In this document: in pieces, positions 40,504 through 51,887 of the stretch
How the letters are laid out: the number at the start of each line of letters is the position of its first letter
Position numbering within the stretch: position 1 is the stretch's first letter
Origin: Lithodes maja
Lineage: Eukaryota; Arthropoda; Malacostraca; Decapoda; Lithodidae
Direction of reading: 5' to 3'
Assembly: GCA_037953745.1 (NCBI GenBank)
Contig: JBAKBP010007160.1
Span: 1 to 64,000 of the forward strand
DNA length: 64,000 nucleotides
The notes under the pieces: generated by a model
Database searches by the model: none
The model's input: the letters and a program-made list of their open reading frames with translations, nothing else
What the model was told of the DNA's origin: nothing
Made by a program: the position numbers and the translations under genes

Positions 40504-40990
40504 AAGACATAATAATAAAATAGAGTAAAAAGACGTAACATAGAGAAATAAATACTATGATATCTGCAAAATATATAGTATGGGAAGTGGTATACACACA
40601 AATATAATACAATAGATTAAAGAGGAGTAAAATAGAGAAAGAAATACTATGATAACAGAACAAAATAAAGCAAGCGGAAAAGTAGATAAATAAGTAATAA
40701 AACAGTAAAATAGAGTAAAATAGAGAAAGAAATACAACGATAACTGCAAACAAAAATACAGTATGCGAAGTGGTAAATAAGATAAAATAATAAAATAGAG
40801 TCAATAGGAATAAAATAGGGAAAGAAATACAACGATAACTGCAACAAAAATACAGTATGCGAAGTGGTAAATAAGAACAAAATAAATAAATAGAGAAAAA
40901 AGGCGTAACATAGAGAAAGAAATACAATGACAACAGCAACAAAATACAAGAATATATATAATAAACTAAAATACAAATAACAAAGTACCT
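40504..40990. repeat. ~100-bp tandem array, right part
   Basis: Four to five degenerate units carry AAATAGAGTAAA, ACATAGAGAAAGAAATAC and AGTATGCGAAGTGGTAAATA. They continue the array that ends at 38299. Confidence 0.7.
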
Positions 40991-41149
40991 GAAATGCTAG
41001 TGGAAAAACGAAACGTAAATAAAGTTTGACAATAAAAATCAGATAAAGTCCGGCCGAATCCCGAGTTGGAAAATAAAGGAGAGAGAGAATTGGAGGAGAG
41101 TAGCGAGTATTATTGAATTTAAGAAGACTGGGGAAATGGTGTAAACTAT

Positions 41150-41760
41150 ATAGAGATTATTATGGAAAGGTCAATATATTTTAATACTAGAAGATATTAA
41201 CTCAATGCAGTTATTATAAAAAAGGTCAATAGATTTTGATAACGAAAGCTTAAAATATATAAAGGTTATTATGGAAAGGTCAATGTACTTTAATAACGAA
41301 AATTGAAATATATATAGTTATTATGGCAAGGAGAACTGTAGTATTATTGAATTTGAGAAGACTTGGGAAATGGTGTAAAATATATATATATAGGTTATTA
41401 TGGAAAGGTCAATATGCTTTAATAACGGAAGATACAAATTATTAAACAAAAAGGTCAACATACAGTACTTAAATAACAGAAAACAAACTAAATAATGGCA
41501 TGAAAAGGTCAATATATTTCGATAACGGAAGATTAATAATAAATACAAAGTATTTTGGAAAGGTCAATATATTTCGATGATGTAAGGCATAAAATATAAA
41601 AAATATATAAAAAGGTCAATATATTTTGATAAGGAAAATATAGAATAATTAAAGGTATTACAAAGCGCTATATATATTTAGATAACGGAAGATATAAAAT
41701 ATAGAAAGTTATAAAGGTATTATACACAGGTCAATATGTTTCCATAACCCAAGATATAAG
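41150..41760. repeat. Degenerate ~55-60-bp tandem repeat
   Basis: The phrase GGTTATTATGGAAAGGTCAA followed by TATATTT and GATAACGGAAGAT recurs about ten times with much divergence. Spacing is irregular. Confidence 0.6.
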
Positions 41761-41819
41761 CAAGAGGTAAAATTGAGAAAATGTTTGGATGCAAATAGTC
41801 CTGCAATTACTATACTAAA

Positions 41820-42199
41820 ATATTATACATACAGTGCTAATAATGTTAATATTATACATACAGTGCTAATAATGTTAATATTATACATACAGTGCTAATA
41901 ATGTTAATATTATACATACAGTGCTAATAATGTTAATATTATACATACAGTGCTAATAATGTTAATATTATACATACAGTGCTAATAATGTTAATATTAT
42001 ACATACAGTGCTAATAATGTTAATATTATACATACAGTGCTAATAATGTTAATATTATACATACAGTGCTAATAATGTTAATATTATACATACAGTGCTA
42101 ATAATGTTAATATTATACATACAGTGCTAATAATGTTAATATTATACATACAGTGCTAATAATGTTAATATTATACATACAGTGCTAATAATGTTAATA
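41820..42199. repeat. 29-bp minisatellite, about 13 copies
   Basis: Near-perfect units containing ATTATACATACAGTGCTAA. The period of 29 was read from starts at 41822 and 41851. Very low divergence indicates recent expansion. Confidence 0.9.
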
Positions 42200-42239
42200 T
42201 AACGTAGTAATAATAATTGTAATACAAATAATAATAACA

Positions 42240-42247
42240 ACAACGAA

Positions 42248-42279
<32 letters not shown>

Positions 42280-42345
42280 TAATAATAATAATGATAATAA
42301 TAATAATAATGATAATAATAATAATGATAATAATAATAATTTAGT
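42240..42345. repeat. (AAT)n with AATGAT interruptions
   Basis: Trinucleotide AAT array with regularly spaced GAT variants. Confidence 0.9.
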
Positions 42346-42458
42346 ATTATTATTATCATTAGTATTATAATCATAGTGACCCATTAACAAAAATAAGAGT
42401 ACAATTAATATTAATAGTAATGATTTATAAATATATTTATAAAAGTTACAGCGAAAAG

Positions 42459-42463
<5 letters not shown>

Positions 42464-42494
<31 letters not shown>

Positions 42495-42540
42495 GGAGAG
42501 AGAGGAGGGAGGGAGAGAGAGAGAGAGAGAGTGCGAGATA
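42464..42540. repeat. (GA)n / GGGA microsatellite
   Basis: GA and GAGGGA repeats. A second GA tract lies at 42691-42718, so the LINE fragment between them is GA-flanked on both sides. Confidence 0.9.
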
Positions 42541-42683
42541 GATTAACATAGAGATACATAGATTTACATATATACACTGGCCACACAGACCTTACGATAC
42601 CAGCGAGGTGGTTAGGACTTAATTGTAGTAGAGACAGCAGACCCAAAAATAAAGGTAGTGGAAGGAAAGGATAGCAAAGAAGA

Positions 42684-42690
<7 letters not shown>
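42541..42690 (-). mobile_element. LINE tail fragment within GA repeats
   Basis: It shares CCACACAGACCTTACGA-type sequence and AAAGGATAGCAAAGAAGAAGG with the piece at 63775-63960. It lies between two GA arrays. Confidence 0.4.
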
Positions 42691-42715
<25 letters not shown>

Positions 42716-42743
42716 AAGAAAGAGTCGATTATTATGTAAACGG

Positions 42744-42958
42744 TTAACCCTTTCCATACCGATGACGTCCTCTTCATTATATTCTGGAAGTATTAGAAGA
42801 TTTTACTAAGCTTAGAAAGGACATCTACCCATTAAAAGGCCACAGACAATCTCAATTAACCCTTGCAGCTACCATATATCCTTCCCAAGCATAAACAAAT
42901 CGTCTATAAAATACCGGAAATAATACAGAAAGGATGTCACCGGTAATAAAAGGGTTAC
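42744..42958. mobile_element. MITE family 3 copy
   Basis: A 215-bp copy: TTAACCCTTTCCATACCG at the left and CACCGGTAATAAAAGGGTTAC at the right (last TTAA mutated to TTAC). Confidence 0.65.
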
Positions 42959-43559
42959 GGGAACTGCAGGAGACAGACTGATCGAGAGCGGGGAGATTTA
43001 TAAAAAAAAAAAAAAATGAAAAAGCTGGGGAAAAGATAGACGGAATCAAGGAGAAAAAAGAGGGTATGAAGGAAAGAATGACTAGGACAAAGGTGCCGTA
43101 TACCGATTGTAGTATATGGTATACTCGTGTAATATACCAAGTGTAGTTTGGTATAATTATTAGTTGTTTATTATAGTGAAATATAATATAGGGGAGTAAA
43201 GAAAACTGGTTTCAGCTAATAATATATTGAGTTATAGTGATACAACAGTTCTTATAAATGCTAAGTGGTTATTAGGTGAGTTATAAGTGCTTAAGTTAAA
43301 AGGGGTTTTGTGATGTCTTAGAGTGTAGACTATAGTGTAGTCTTTATACGTATGAGTTGATTAACTACAAGATTAACTTGTCTTGTGTAAGGTGTTGAAT
43401 GTTTAAGTGAGGGTTAAGGGTTGACTAGCAGGAGGTAATATTGGAGTACCTCGCTTTACTGAACCCTGGTGTAGAGTGATAAGTGATAGGGGAAAGGGGC
43501 GAGTGCAGGAGAAGGAGTGTATAGCTTTCCTGATTCACTGTCTTGGGTGGAGTGAACTA
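42959..43559. other. No gene or repeat recognised
   Basis: AT-rich DNA with an A run near 43002. Open frames are short and lack recognisable sequence. Confidence 0.6.
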
Positions 43560-43895
43560 TTAAGGGCAGATTTCCACTTGAGGGATATTTTTCTTGACCC
43601 CTTTCTCCCTCATGGTTAGCCCCATTGCTCTTGATATTTTAAGACGTTCGCCCCATTAGTTTGGCGATTTTAAGAACTTTTGCCCCATTTCTGTCAAATT
43701 TAAGACTTTTCGTGCCATTTAGTTGTCGATTTTTTCCTGGCGAGCGATAGCGAGCCTGTAATTTAGGAGGAACCGGCCTTCGGCCGGGACATTTTTTTAC
43801 CGAAAAATGTACACATTTATCTTGAAAGGGGGTCTAGGGGCTGTAATGTTAAGCTTGATGGAGGTCTAGCGAACTAACTAAAAACCTCCCCTTAA
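43560..43895 (-). mobile_element. MITE family 1 copy
   Basis: 336 bp, TTAAGGGCAGATTTCC to ACCTCCCCTTAA, reverse orientation of the 70-411 copy and same subtype (CACTTGAGGGATA end). Confidence 0.8.
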
Positions 43896-44679
43896 GCTAC
43901 CTCTATGCTCGAGGCAGGGTGTGGTTGTTGACTCAGCATTCATTAGGTAGGTCATGTGTAGGTTTTCTGTTTATTATTGACATCCTGTTTCATCTTTGTA
44001 TGCTTAATACTGTTATATTTGTGATGCATATTGGGGAGAGATGTTTACAGTAAGTTGTTTATATTTTGCAAGTATAAACAATATAGATACTTATAAACAA
44101 TATAGATACTTATAAACAATATAGATACTTATAAACAATATAGATACTTATATATCTGTGATGAGGTTGACTTGGTGATTATTAATGTGTAGTGATATAT
44201 GTGATTAACTAAAGGGGTTAATAGGTTATATGAGTATTACATAGTATGGGGTATAACACATATACTGTATACAGTTATATGTTAGTCATCTTAGAATGCT
44301 GATGGAACATAGGATGGTTAAATTGATAGTGAGTGTTAATAAGACTGGGCATATTAATTGATTGAGTCTGGGTTACCTGCATATATATTTGAGTGAAATA
44401 TGCAGGTTACAGAGGAATACAATTAATGAATATATAGAAAAGGCAAATATGAGAGATAGATATTTTATAGAATGTGCGATATAAGATATAACTTACAATA
44501 TATAGTCAATCGAAAAATATACAGGACTCATTACGATATATAATTATACAGAGTGAAAGAGCGAGATAGAGAGAGCTAAAAAAAAAATATTAACAATTGC
44601 AGCTGTAGCCTGAAAATATACAGAGGATTAACTTTATTTAATTGATTTCCAGATAGCTTTTGAGTTGAAATAATAGTTG
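43896..44679. other. No gene; small 19-bp tandem repeat
   Basis: Four copies of a unit with ACTTATAAACAATATAGAT occur at about 44075-44150. The remainder is AT-rich and featureless. Confidence 0.6.
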
Positions 44680-44681
44680 TA

Positions 44682-44892
44682 CAGTCGGCCAAATAAGTGA
44701 TGTCGTGGCACCAAATATATTTCGATCAATAATTGGTATCAGCATTATCTAAGCATACATTCATCATTTTGAATGAGATATACAAACATGTTCCTACCCT
44801 TACACACCCTATTCAACATCTGACAGACCTTAATACAGCACACAGTGAGCACAACGTAATGACAGCGGAGCAACGGCTTATTTGGCCAACTG
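44682..44892. mobile_element. Tc1/mariner-like MITE
   Basis: 211 bp bounded by TA on both sides. Left end CAGTCGGCCAAATAAGTG; right end CTTATTTGGCCAACTG, its inverted repeat. CAGT...ACTG ends with TA duplication are typical of Tc1/mariner elements. A diverged copy lies at 61799-62006 in inverse orientation. Confidence 0.7.
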
Positions 44893-44894
44893 TA

Positions 44895-45089
44895 CACTTT
44901 GAACAGGTTTGCTGATTACTATTGCGTTAGTTTACTGACTATAATGACCTTGAATTTTATGAGGGTCTTTGACATCGGTATCAGTTAAATTGTGCAATAT
45001 TATAATTGATGCATAACTCGTATGTAATTGCTGGTGCAAAATATATAAATGTTTTCTACTTAGTGTAATATATATCGCATGTAAATGTT

Positions 45090-45131
<42 letters not shown>

Positions 45132-45391
45132 CCTGTGTCTGTGTGTGTGTGTGTTCGTACTGACACAATGTATACTCGTGCATACAGAAATAAATAGACT
45201 GAGCGATAGATAAATAGATAGACTGAGTAATAGATAAATATATAGACTGAGCGATAGATAAATAGAGAGAGAAAGGTAATATTAGTGAAAAAAAGTATAA
45301 CGAAAATTACTATGACGGAGGAGAGAAAGCCAAAATGTGAGGCTAAGGAAAGTGGTATTTGCTGTAGATAATTGAGAGAGAGAGAGGGAGA

Positions 45392-45451
<60 letters not shown>

Positions 45452-45475
45452 ATAATAATAATAATAATCGGTGTA
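44895..45475. repeat. Microsatellite-rich stretch (GT, AAT)
   Basis: GT tracts at 45096-45154 and 45395-45447, and AAT at 45448-45468. A diffuse repeat of TAGACTGAGCGATAGATAAA occurs around 45198-45265. No gene. Confidence 0.8.
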
Positions 45476-45615
45476 TTTCAAGCCGGCAGCTAATGAGGCT
45501 GAAAATACACAAGTCCTTAACCTAACTTATCCTAAGTAGTCAACAGATTTGACTCTGGCTGCCACAAGAGCGCCTACATACCCCCAGATGGGGTAGGATG
45601 TGGGCAGGGAACCAG

Positions 45616-46297
45616 GTTGTTGTTGTTGTTGTTGTTCCCCAAACTGCCTGGCCGAACAGCCCCAAGGCCCCGAGCAATTCCAAGGCCATAACCGAGTGCT
45701 CCCACAGAACCCTCCCCGCCGACCACAATAAAGCCTGGGTGACCGAAGCCACTCCATGGCGGGGAGTTGAGGAGGGTGCGGAAACGCCCGGGAAACCAAA
45801 GCCCCACCCAGGGCCCTGTGCCCCTCAGCAATTATGAAGAGAAAGTTGAGGGGCAAGGGAAAAATGTGATGCTTTGGCTTCCAATCTTGGTAGATTGGGA
45901 GGTCAATCCACGGAAGAGACGCCGTCACTTGAGATCTAGAAAATATATAAGTTAAAGGAACAGTCAGAGTAAGCTATGGGTATGGCAGAGATTGCTCAGC
46001 TCTCACTCTGATAGACCAGCCCATCACCACATGACTAGAACCCAATCCTCTCAGCATCAGCTAGGAAAGGCCCTAGAAAGCCGCCTTTGGCGGGGGGATA
46101 GCTCCCCTATTTCAACCCCTTTCGGGGTTGGGCACCCTCCGGAACCAGGTGGAACCCAGAGGTGGCGCATCCACACCTTACCTCCACAGCCCGGAAAGTT
46201 GTTGACAGAAACCTCACCGGCAGGTAGCTGGTATCGAACCCGCGTTACCTGGGTCAAGCGACTAGAGCATGGTGACTTAGTGCGCTCGGCCACTGTG
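45616..46297 (-). mobile_element. Long tRNA-derived SINE
   Basis: On the minus strand the head reads GTGGCCGAGCGCACTAAGTC, a good A box, then GCGGGTTCGATACC, a B box at about 46230-46242. That spacing resembles a Leu/Ser-type tRNA. A body of about 600 bp follows, and the element ends in a CAA repeat (45617-45634). The lower half is shared with 4371-4632, supporting a dispersed element. It is long for a SINE, so it may be composite. Confidence 0.6.
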
Positions 46298-46684
46298 ACT
46301 GTGTGTGTGTGTGTGAGTGACGTTGAGAGCGAGCGAGAGTGTGTATGTGTGAGAGAGAGAGAGAGAGAGTCGGGCAGGCAATGTTTCACTCAGACAAGAA
46401 CATGAGAAAGAAACAGTGGTTCAAAGTGCTTGGAAATAAATTAGTTGGCCTTCGAAAAATGCGAAAATCGTGTTCGGTGAGCAAATGGAAGCAGAACAAA
46501 AAATTAGGAATTCTTATTTAAAAAGGGAAGTTTTCTTGGAAATCAAAGAAAACACATATCAAAGGAATCTAATTAAGAGACCAAAACAGTATATAAAGAC
46601 AAGGTCAAATACTGCTGCAGAAAATGATCATATATATTATGACTGAGAAGCTCAAGAATTACGATGTATATACGAAGAACAAAC
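46298..46684. other. No gene; GT/GA tracts then unassigned sequence
   Basis: Short GT and GA runs lie at 46300-46370. The rest has no recognised feature. Confidence 0.5.
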
Positions 46685-47165
46685 CTAAGAGGGGGATGGC
46701 CGTATTTGTTGGCTAATTTATCCTTCATTTTACTATTTTCTTAGTTTCCTCCGTAGACCTCCATCAACCATATAAAAACACTCCCCAAGACACAAACACT
46801 CCCCAAGACACAAACACTCCCCAAGACACAAACACTCCCCAAGACACAAACACTCCCCAAGACACAAACACTCCCCAAGACACAAACACTCCCCAAATCT
46901 TAAAATTTCAAGATAAATTGGTACATTTTTTGGTAGAAAAATGTCCCGGCCGAAGGCCGATTCCTCTTGAATTACAGGCTCGCTATTGCTCGCAAGGAAA
47001 ACATCGACACCTAATTGACACGAAAAGTCTTAATATTAACAAAGAAATGCGACGAAAAGCTTTAAAACCGCCAAACTAATGGACCTAACATCATAAAGTC
47101 TGAAAACTAATGGGGCTAAACATGAGGAAGAAGGGGGACCAGAAAAACGGCCCATCTCCCCTTAA
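46685..47165 (+). mobile_element. MITE family 1 copy with internal 18-bp repeats
   Basis: The body and right end (GGCCCATCTCCCCTTAA) are standard. Near the left end an 18-bp unit containing CACTCCCCAAGACACAA is repeated about seven times (46787-46895). The left TTAA is mutated (CTAA). Confidence 0.75.
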
Positions 47166-47414
47166 CCATCCTTCGGACAGAACGAAGAATATACAGATTA
47201 TAATTAACTATACGTGGAATGATAGAAAGTTTATTTGTGTTAATCTATATACGCATATACATAAATGGGTATATCTAGAAGCATAATACTAGTGATACGA
47301 ACAGCTTAGAATAAATGTGTATAACTTTAGAAGCTATGAAAATCAAATACCTAAAAGAACCAACAGTAGATAGCAACAGTCCAGCATGTCAATAATATAC
47401 TGACAGTGGTATAT

Positions 47415-47424
47415 ATAAAGCGAG

Positions 47425-47475
<51 letters not shown>

Positions 47476-47511
47476 AAAATAGAAAGAGAGAGAGAGAGCA
47501 AAATAGAAAGA
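47415..47511. repeat. (GA)n with AGCAAAATAGAAAG interruptions
   Basis: GA tract flanking the LINE tail that follows. A similar GA array borders the LINE's other end at 51113. Confidence 0.9.
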
Positions 47512-47733
47512 GTACACAGGAGTACAAAGGAGTACAAAGGAAATCAAGCAACAACAGATCTAGTGACCCTTCTAGGCTGCTTGTCCTCCAAAACACTGAG
47601 GATCAAGTGTCCAAACAGTGGTTTAGAGTGGGTAAGGGAACATTGGAAAGGGAACTACTGCCCTGCCACTAACGTGGCAGGACTAGGAAGTTAGTAGGGG
47701 ACATATGGGTTAGTAACTGAGGGGAGGATAAAG

Positions 47734-49801
47734 TTATTCATTTACAAACGCAGTCAGTCGCGGGTTTGATGCGAGATATTTGTCTAGGCGGAATTTAAAT
47801 GAATCAACGGTGCTGCAGTCTATAACGTTTCGGGGAAGCCCATTCCACAAGTTGACAACTCGATTGAAGAAGAAATTCTTAGATTCGTGCGAGTTAAAAG
47901 ATTTACCAATAATTTTGCAACCGTTTCCCCGTGTGTAATTAGATTGGTCGATAGTGAAGTACTTACTACAGTTCATATTGTCGATGCCTTTGATGATTTT
48001 GAACACTTGAATTAAGTCGCCTCTTAATCTGCGCTGGGTTAAAGGAAATAGATTTAATTCTCTAAGACGCTCTTCGTATGGTTTGTTCTTTAGGCTAGGT
48101 ATCATTTTGGTAACTCTACGTTGAACTCGTTCTAGCTTGTTTATATCTTTTTGGTAATAAGGGCACCAGGATTGAACGCAGTATTCCAGAAGAGGGCGGA
48201 CTAAGGAATTGTAAAGGGTTAGGATAACTTCTTTGGATTTATGCTCAAATGACCTGCCTATAAAGCCAATTATTTTGTTTGCCTTCTTAACAACTTCTGA
48301 ACATTGTTGACTCGGTTTTAGGTTACTCGATATTGTTACTCCCAGATCAGTTTCTCTGTTTACATTCTTAAGCTGAGTGCCATTCATCGAATAGTTTGCT
48401 TTCTCATTTAGGTATCCGACATGTAGTACTTTACATTTATCCGCATTGAAACTCATTTGCCAAATTTGGGCCCAACATGACAATTTATCTAGATTGTGTT
48501 GCATATCGTCAACTTGTTCTTTTGAGAGTACGCTATTTGCAATTTTTGTATCGTCAGCAAATTTTGAGATTGTGCAGGTGAGACCCTCATCTATGTCGTT
48601 GATGTAAATTAGAAAGAGAATTGGTCCTAGTACCGATCCCTGGGGTACCCCGCTACTTACATTGGTCCATTTAGATGCCTTACCGTTTATGACTACTCTT
48701 TGCTTTCTGTTGTTGAGCCAATTTTCTATCCATTTCAACACACCGTCTTGTATTCCATGCGCTTTTAGTTTTAGCAGTAAACGTTTGTGGGGAACTTTGT
48801 CAAAGGCCTTTTGAAAATCAAGGTATATAATATCTACAGCTTTACTCTCATCGTAGAGGTTGAGGATATCGTGGAAGAAGTCTAAGAGGTTTGTTAAACA
48901 GGAACGTTTTTTACGAAAGCCGTGTTGAGTATCTTTAAGTATGTTATTTTCCTCTAAGTGATTTACGAGTCTGTCTCGTATGACCGTTTCTAGCATTTTA
49001 CATACAACTGAGGTTAAGCTAATTGGACGATAGTTACTGGGTAGGGATTTGCTGCCTTTTTTGAATATCGGTGTTACGTTGGCTAGCTTCCACTGATCAG
49101 GCATAGTTCCAGACTGCAAGGATTTATTGAATAGTAATGTCAGTGGTTTGGAGAGCTCATTCTTAGCTTCCTTTAGAACTCTAGGCGAGATTGTATCAGG
49201 TCCTGGCGTTTTATTTACTTTGAGTTTATCTAAACAATTCAATACTTCTCTCTCTGTAACGGTGATATTGCTTAGAACATCTGAATTATCAATCTGAATC
49301 GGCGATGGTGTAGGGATATCACTGAGATCTTCGGTTGTAAAAACTGATGCAAAGAAGGTATTGAGGGCATTACTCATTTGTACTTCGTCTTTGGTGTATT
49401 CTCCTTTTTCATCGACTAACGGTCCAACAGTTGAAGTAACTACTTTTTTCTTTCTGATATAACTATAGAATTCTTTCGGGTTTGTTTTACTTTGATTCGC
49501 AATATGTAACTCTAAGGTCTTTTTACTTTGCTTAATTAACTTTTTGGCTTTGCGTCGTAGCTCTACAAATTTCACCCGTTCTTCGTCATTTTGTGAGGAT
49601 TTTAATCTATCATTAGCAAATTTTTTAGCAAGCAGGCAGTTTGAAATATCTTTATTCCACCATTTGGGCTTATTATTATGGCCTGGACGCCGTATTTTCG
49701 ATGGTATGCAGTCTTGCACTGCTTTTAGGTAAGTGGTTTCGAATAACTTCCAAGATGTATTTATGTCGTTATTGTTAATTAAAAAGCTCCAGTCAGTTTC
49801 T
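47734..49801 (-). pseudogene. LINE copy C ORF2, reverse transcriptase part
   Basis: 661 codons from 49719 down, with TPGPDTISP, NYRPISLTS, DFQKAFDKVPH, GVPQGSVLGP and FADDTKI (catalytic box), plus a full C-terminal domain ending at 47734. It lacks copy B's 7-bp duplication, so its C-terminus is intact. The frame is separated from the endonuclease by a small indel/substitution patch near 49802-49812. Confidence 0.85.
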
Positions 49802-50686
49802 TTAAAACATAGCTCTAAGTTTATGGAAGTTTGCTTTCTTGAAATTAGGGACTTTTTCGATGCTACTATTTGGTTCGTTACTAGTAAACTTTAAAGTGAA
49901 AGTTATCGTACGATGGTCGCTGTTACTGAATTCATCACCAACATTCAAATTCTCTATCAATTCTTCTTTTGTTGCAAGTACAATGTCAAGAACGTTATTA
50001 CCACGGGTCGGCGTTCGAACAAATTGATAAAGCGAACTCTCTTGCAAGTTCGTATACAAGTCATGTCCGGAGTGTGAAGTAAGAGTATCGCCCCACTTGG
50101 TCACAGGTAAATTAAAGTCGCCAAAAATTACGGTATCTTGTGAGTTACTTACATCTGCAATTTGTTCGTAAATTTCTCGGTCAGTTTGCACTGATTGAGC
50201 TGGAGGTCTGTATATTAACGCAAGTATTATTTTTGTACCTTTATTATTCTTTATTAGCACAAAAGATGTGTCGACGTTCACAATTTGAGGTTTTGACACG
50301 AGGGTCGGGTTAAGACTTTCTTTGATATAAAATAAAACGCCACCTCCATTTTTATTTATTCGGCTGTTCTCAAACATTACATAACCGGGAAGTGAATACT
50401 CTGCTAAAAAGTCTCTATCTTCTGTATTGAGCCAAGATTCTGTTATGCCAATCACATCATAATTTTCTGTAAACACTAGTTCCTCTAAATCTGAAAATTT
50501 ATTGCGTATGCTACGAGCGTTTGCATAGAAAACCTTTAAAGTTGCGGTTTTAGAACTCGCATTACGTTCTTTCATCGAATTATTGGTTCTGGTCGGATCT
50601 ACATTTACATTCATGGCTGTCCTCGGTCCTCGGTCGTTATCCCTGACGGTTTTGAATTTGGGTCGTGTTGGTGGAGATTTATCCAA
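49802..50686 (-). pseudogene. LINE copy C ORF2, endonuclease part
   Basis: About 290 codons: NARSIRNKFSDLEE, GITESWLNTEDRDF, IYRPPAQS, GDFNLPVTKWGD, SDHRTITF. This is an APE-type endonuclease that nicks the target DNA. It ends prematurely at 49802 through a frameshift relative to the RT. The start is uncertain; there is no clear ATG at the 5' edge. Confidence 0.8.
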
Positions 50687-50712
50687 ATTCGCGGTTCTTG
50701 ACGGATTAGTAT

Positions 50713-51112
50713 TTAATTCCTTTGTAGGTTGCCGTCCTCGCTGTCTTCGGTCCTCCTTCCTGGTTGTCCTGTGCTGAGTCGATTTCTTCTCCGAAAATCC
50801 TTCACCGCATCGTTGAGAAGACGCCCAAAACGTGCTGCTCCCACCTGGTTCAGATGAACTCCATCGTCCGAAAACAAATAGTCATCGTAGTAGAAATTGT
50901 CCCAGGTGTCGACGAATCCCACGTTCTCCTTCCTGCAGAGGTTTGCTAGGACAACGATTTGTGCTGGTGGCTATGTTGTAAAATCGGCTCTCTACACCGA
51001 GCCGGGGGACGATTCCTGAGACGATGATCCTTGATGACTTCTCCTTAAACGACTTGATCAGCTGCTGGTACTTTAAAAGCAAATCTTCCGACCGGGTTCG
51101 CTGCACATCGTT
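50713..51112 (-). pseudogene. LINE copy C ORF1 fragment, SGNH-type esterase
   Basis: It encodes the NDVQRTRSEDLL to SGIVPRLGVESRFY segment, a one-base shift near 50945, then GFVDTWDNFYYD and DGVHLNQVGA (DxxH block). The N-terminal GDS block is missing. It ends at 50713 overlapping the ORF2 region. Confidence 0.75.
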
Positions 51113-51190
51113 GCAGAGAGCGAAAGAGAGAGAGAGAGCGAAAGAGAGAGCGAAAGAGAGAGAGAGAGAGAGAGAGCGAAAGAGAGAGCG

Positions 51191-51269
<79 letters not shown>

Positions 51270-51421
51270 AAGAGGGGGGGGGGGGGGGGGAAACTGGAGA
51301 AGCTATGTCCCCCAAGAAGGCGGCAGGGAAAGAATAGAGTAAGACAAGTTAAAGGCGAGGGGACGGCCGGAGGGGTAGGTGGTGAACACACACACACAGC
51401 CCCACACACGCACACACAGAG

Positions 51422-51478
<57 letters not shown>
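51113..51478. repeat. (GA)n, poly-G and (CA)n microsatellites
   Basis: GA/GCGAAA repeats run to about 51265, a G run is at 51277-51290, and CA repeats are at 51389-51478. Apparent frames are RE/TH dipeptides only. Confidence 0.95.
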
Positions 51479-51479
<1 letters not shown>

Positions 51480-51480
<1 letters not shown>

Positions 51481-51887
51481 GTAGGCAAGGGGACAGGCGG
51501 AGGTAGGTGATGAAGCCAGGAGCAACATTTGGGAAGACATGGGAGACGGGAGGGGCAGAGCAAAGATGAAAATATATATATAGTAAGTAAATATATATAA
51601 AATACTCATAATAAACATAATAATACTAATTATTATTATTATTAATTATAATTATAATAATAATATTAATAATAATAATACAAATAATGACGACAGGAGA
51701 AGGGAGGGCAGGTCAAAGCTATATAAATCAATACAATATATAAATATATATAATGCAAATATTAATGATAACAATATAAATAAAAATAATATTATAATTC
51801 ATAACAATAATAATAATAATTATAATAATTAAAAAAATAATAATAATAATAATAATAGAAATTGGAAGAAGGTGGTGGAAGTAGAGG
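51480..51887. other. AT-rich, AAT-type simple sequence, no gene
   Basis: ATT/AAT-rich DNA with no recognised element. Confidence 0.7.

Larger units (their letters stand above)
47512..51112 (-). mobile_element. Esterase-type CR1-like LINE (copy C)
   Basis: Same family and nearly the same length as copy B. It includes the GTACTCCTTTGTACTCC-type tail, 3' UTR, RT, endonuclease and a 5'-truncated esterase ORF1. Both ends touch GA-rich simple sequence. The RT half is almost identical to copy B, while the endonuclease half and ORF1 are clearly more divergent. Confidence 0.9.
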
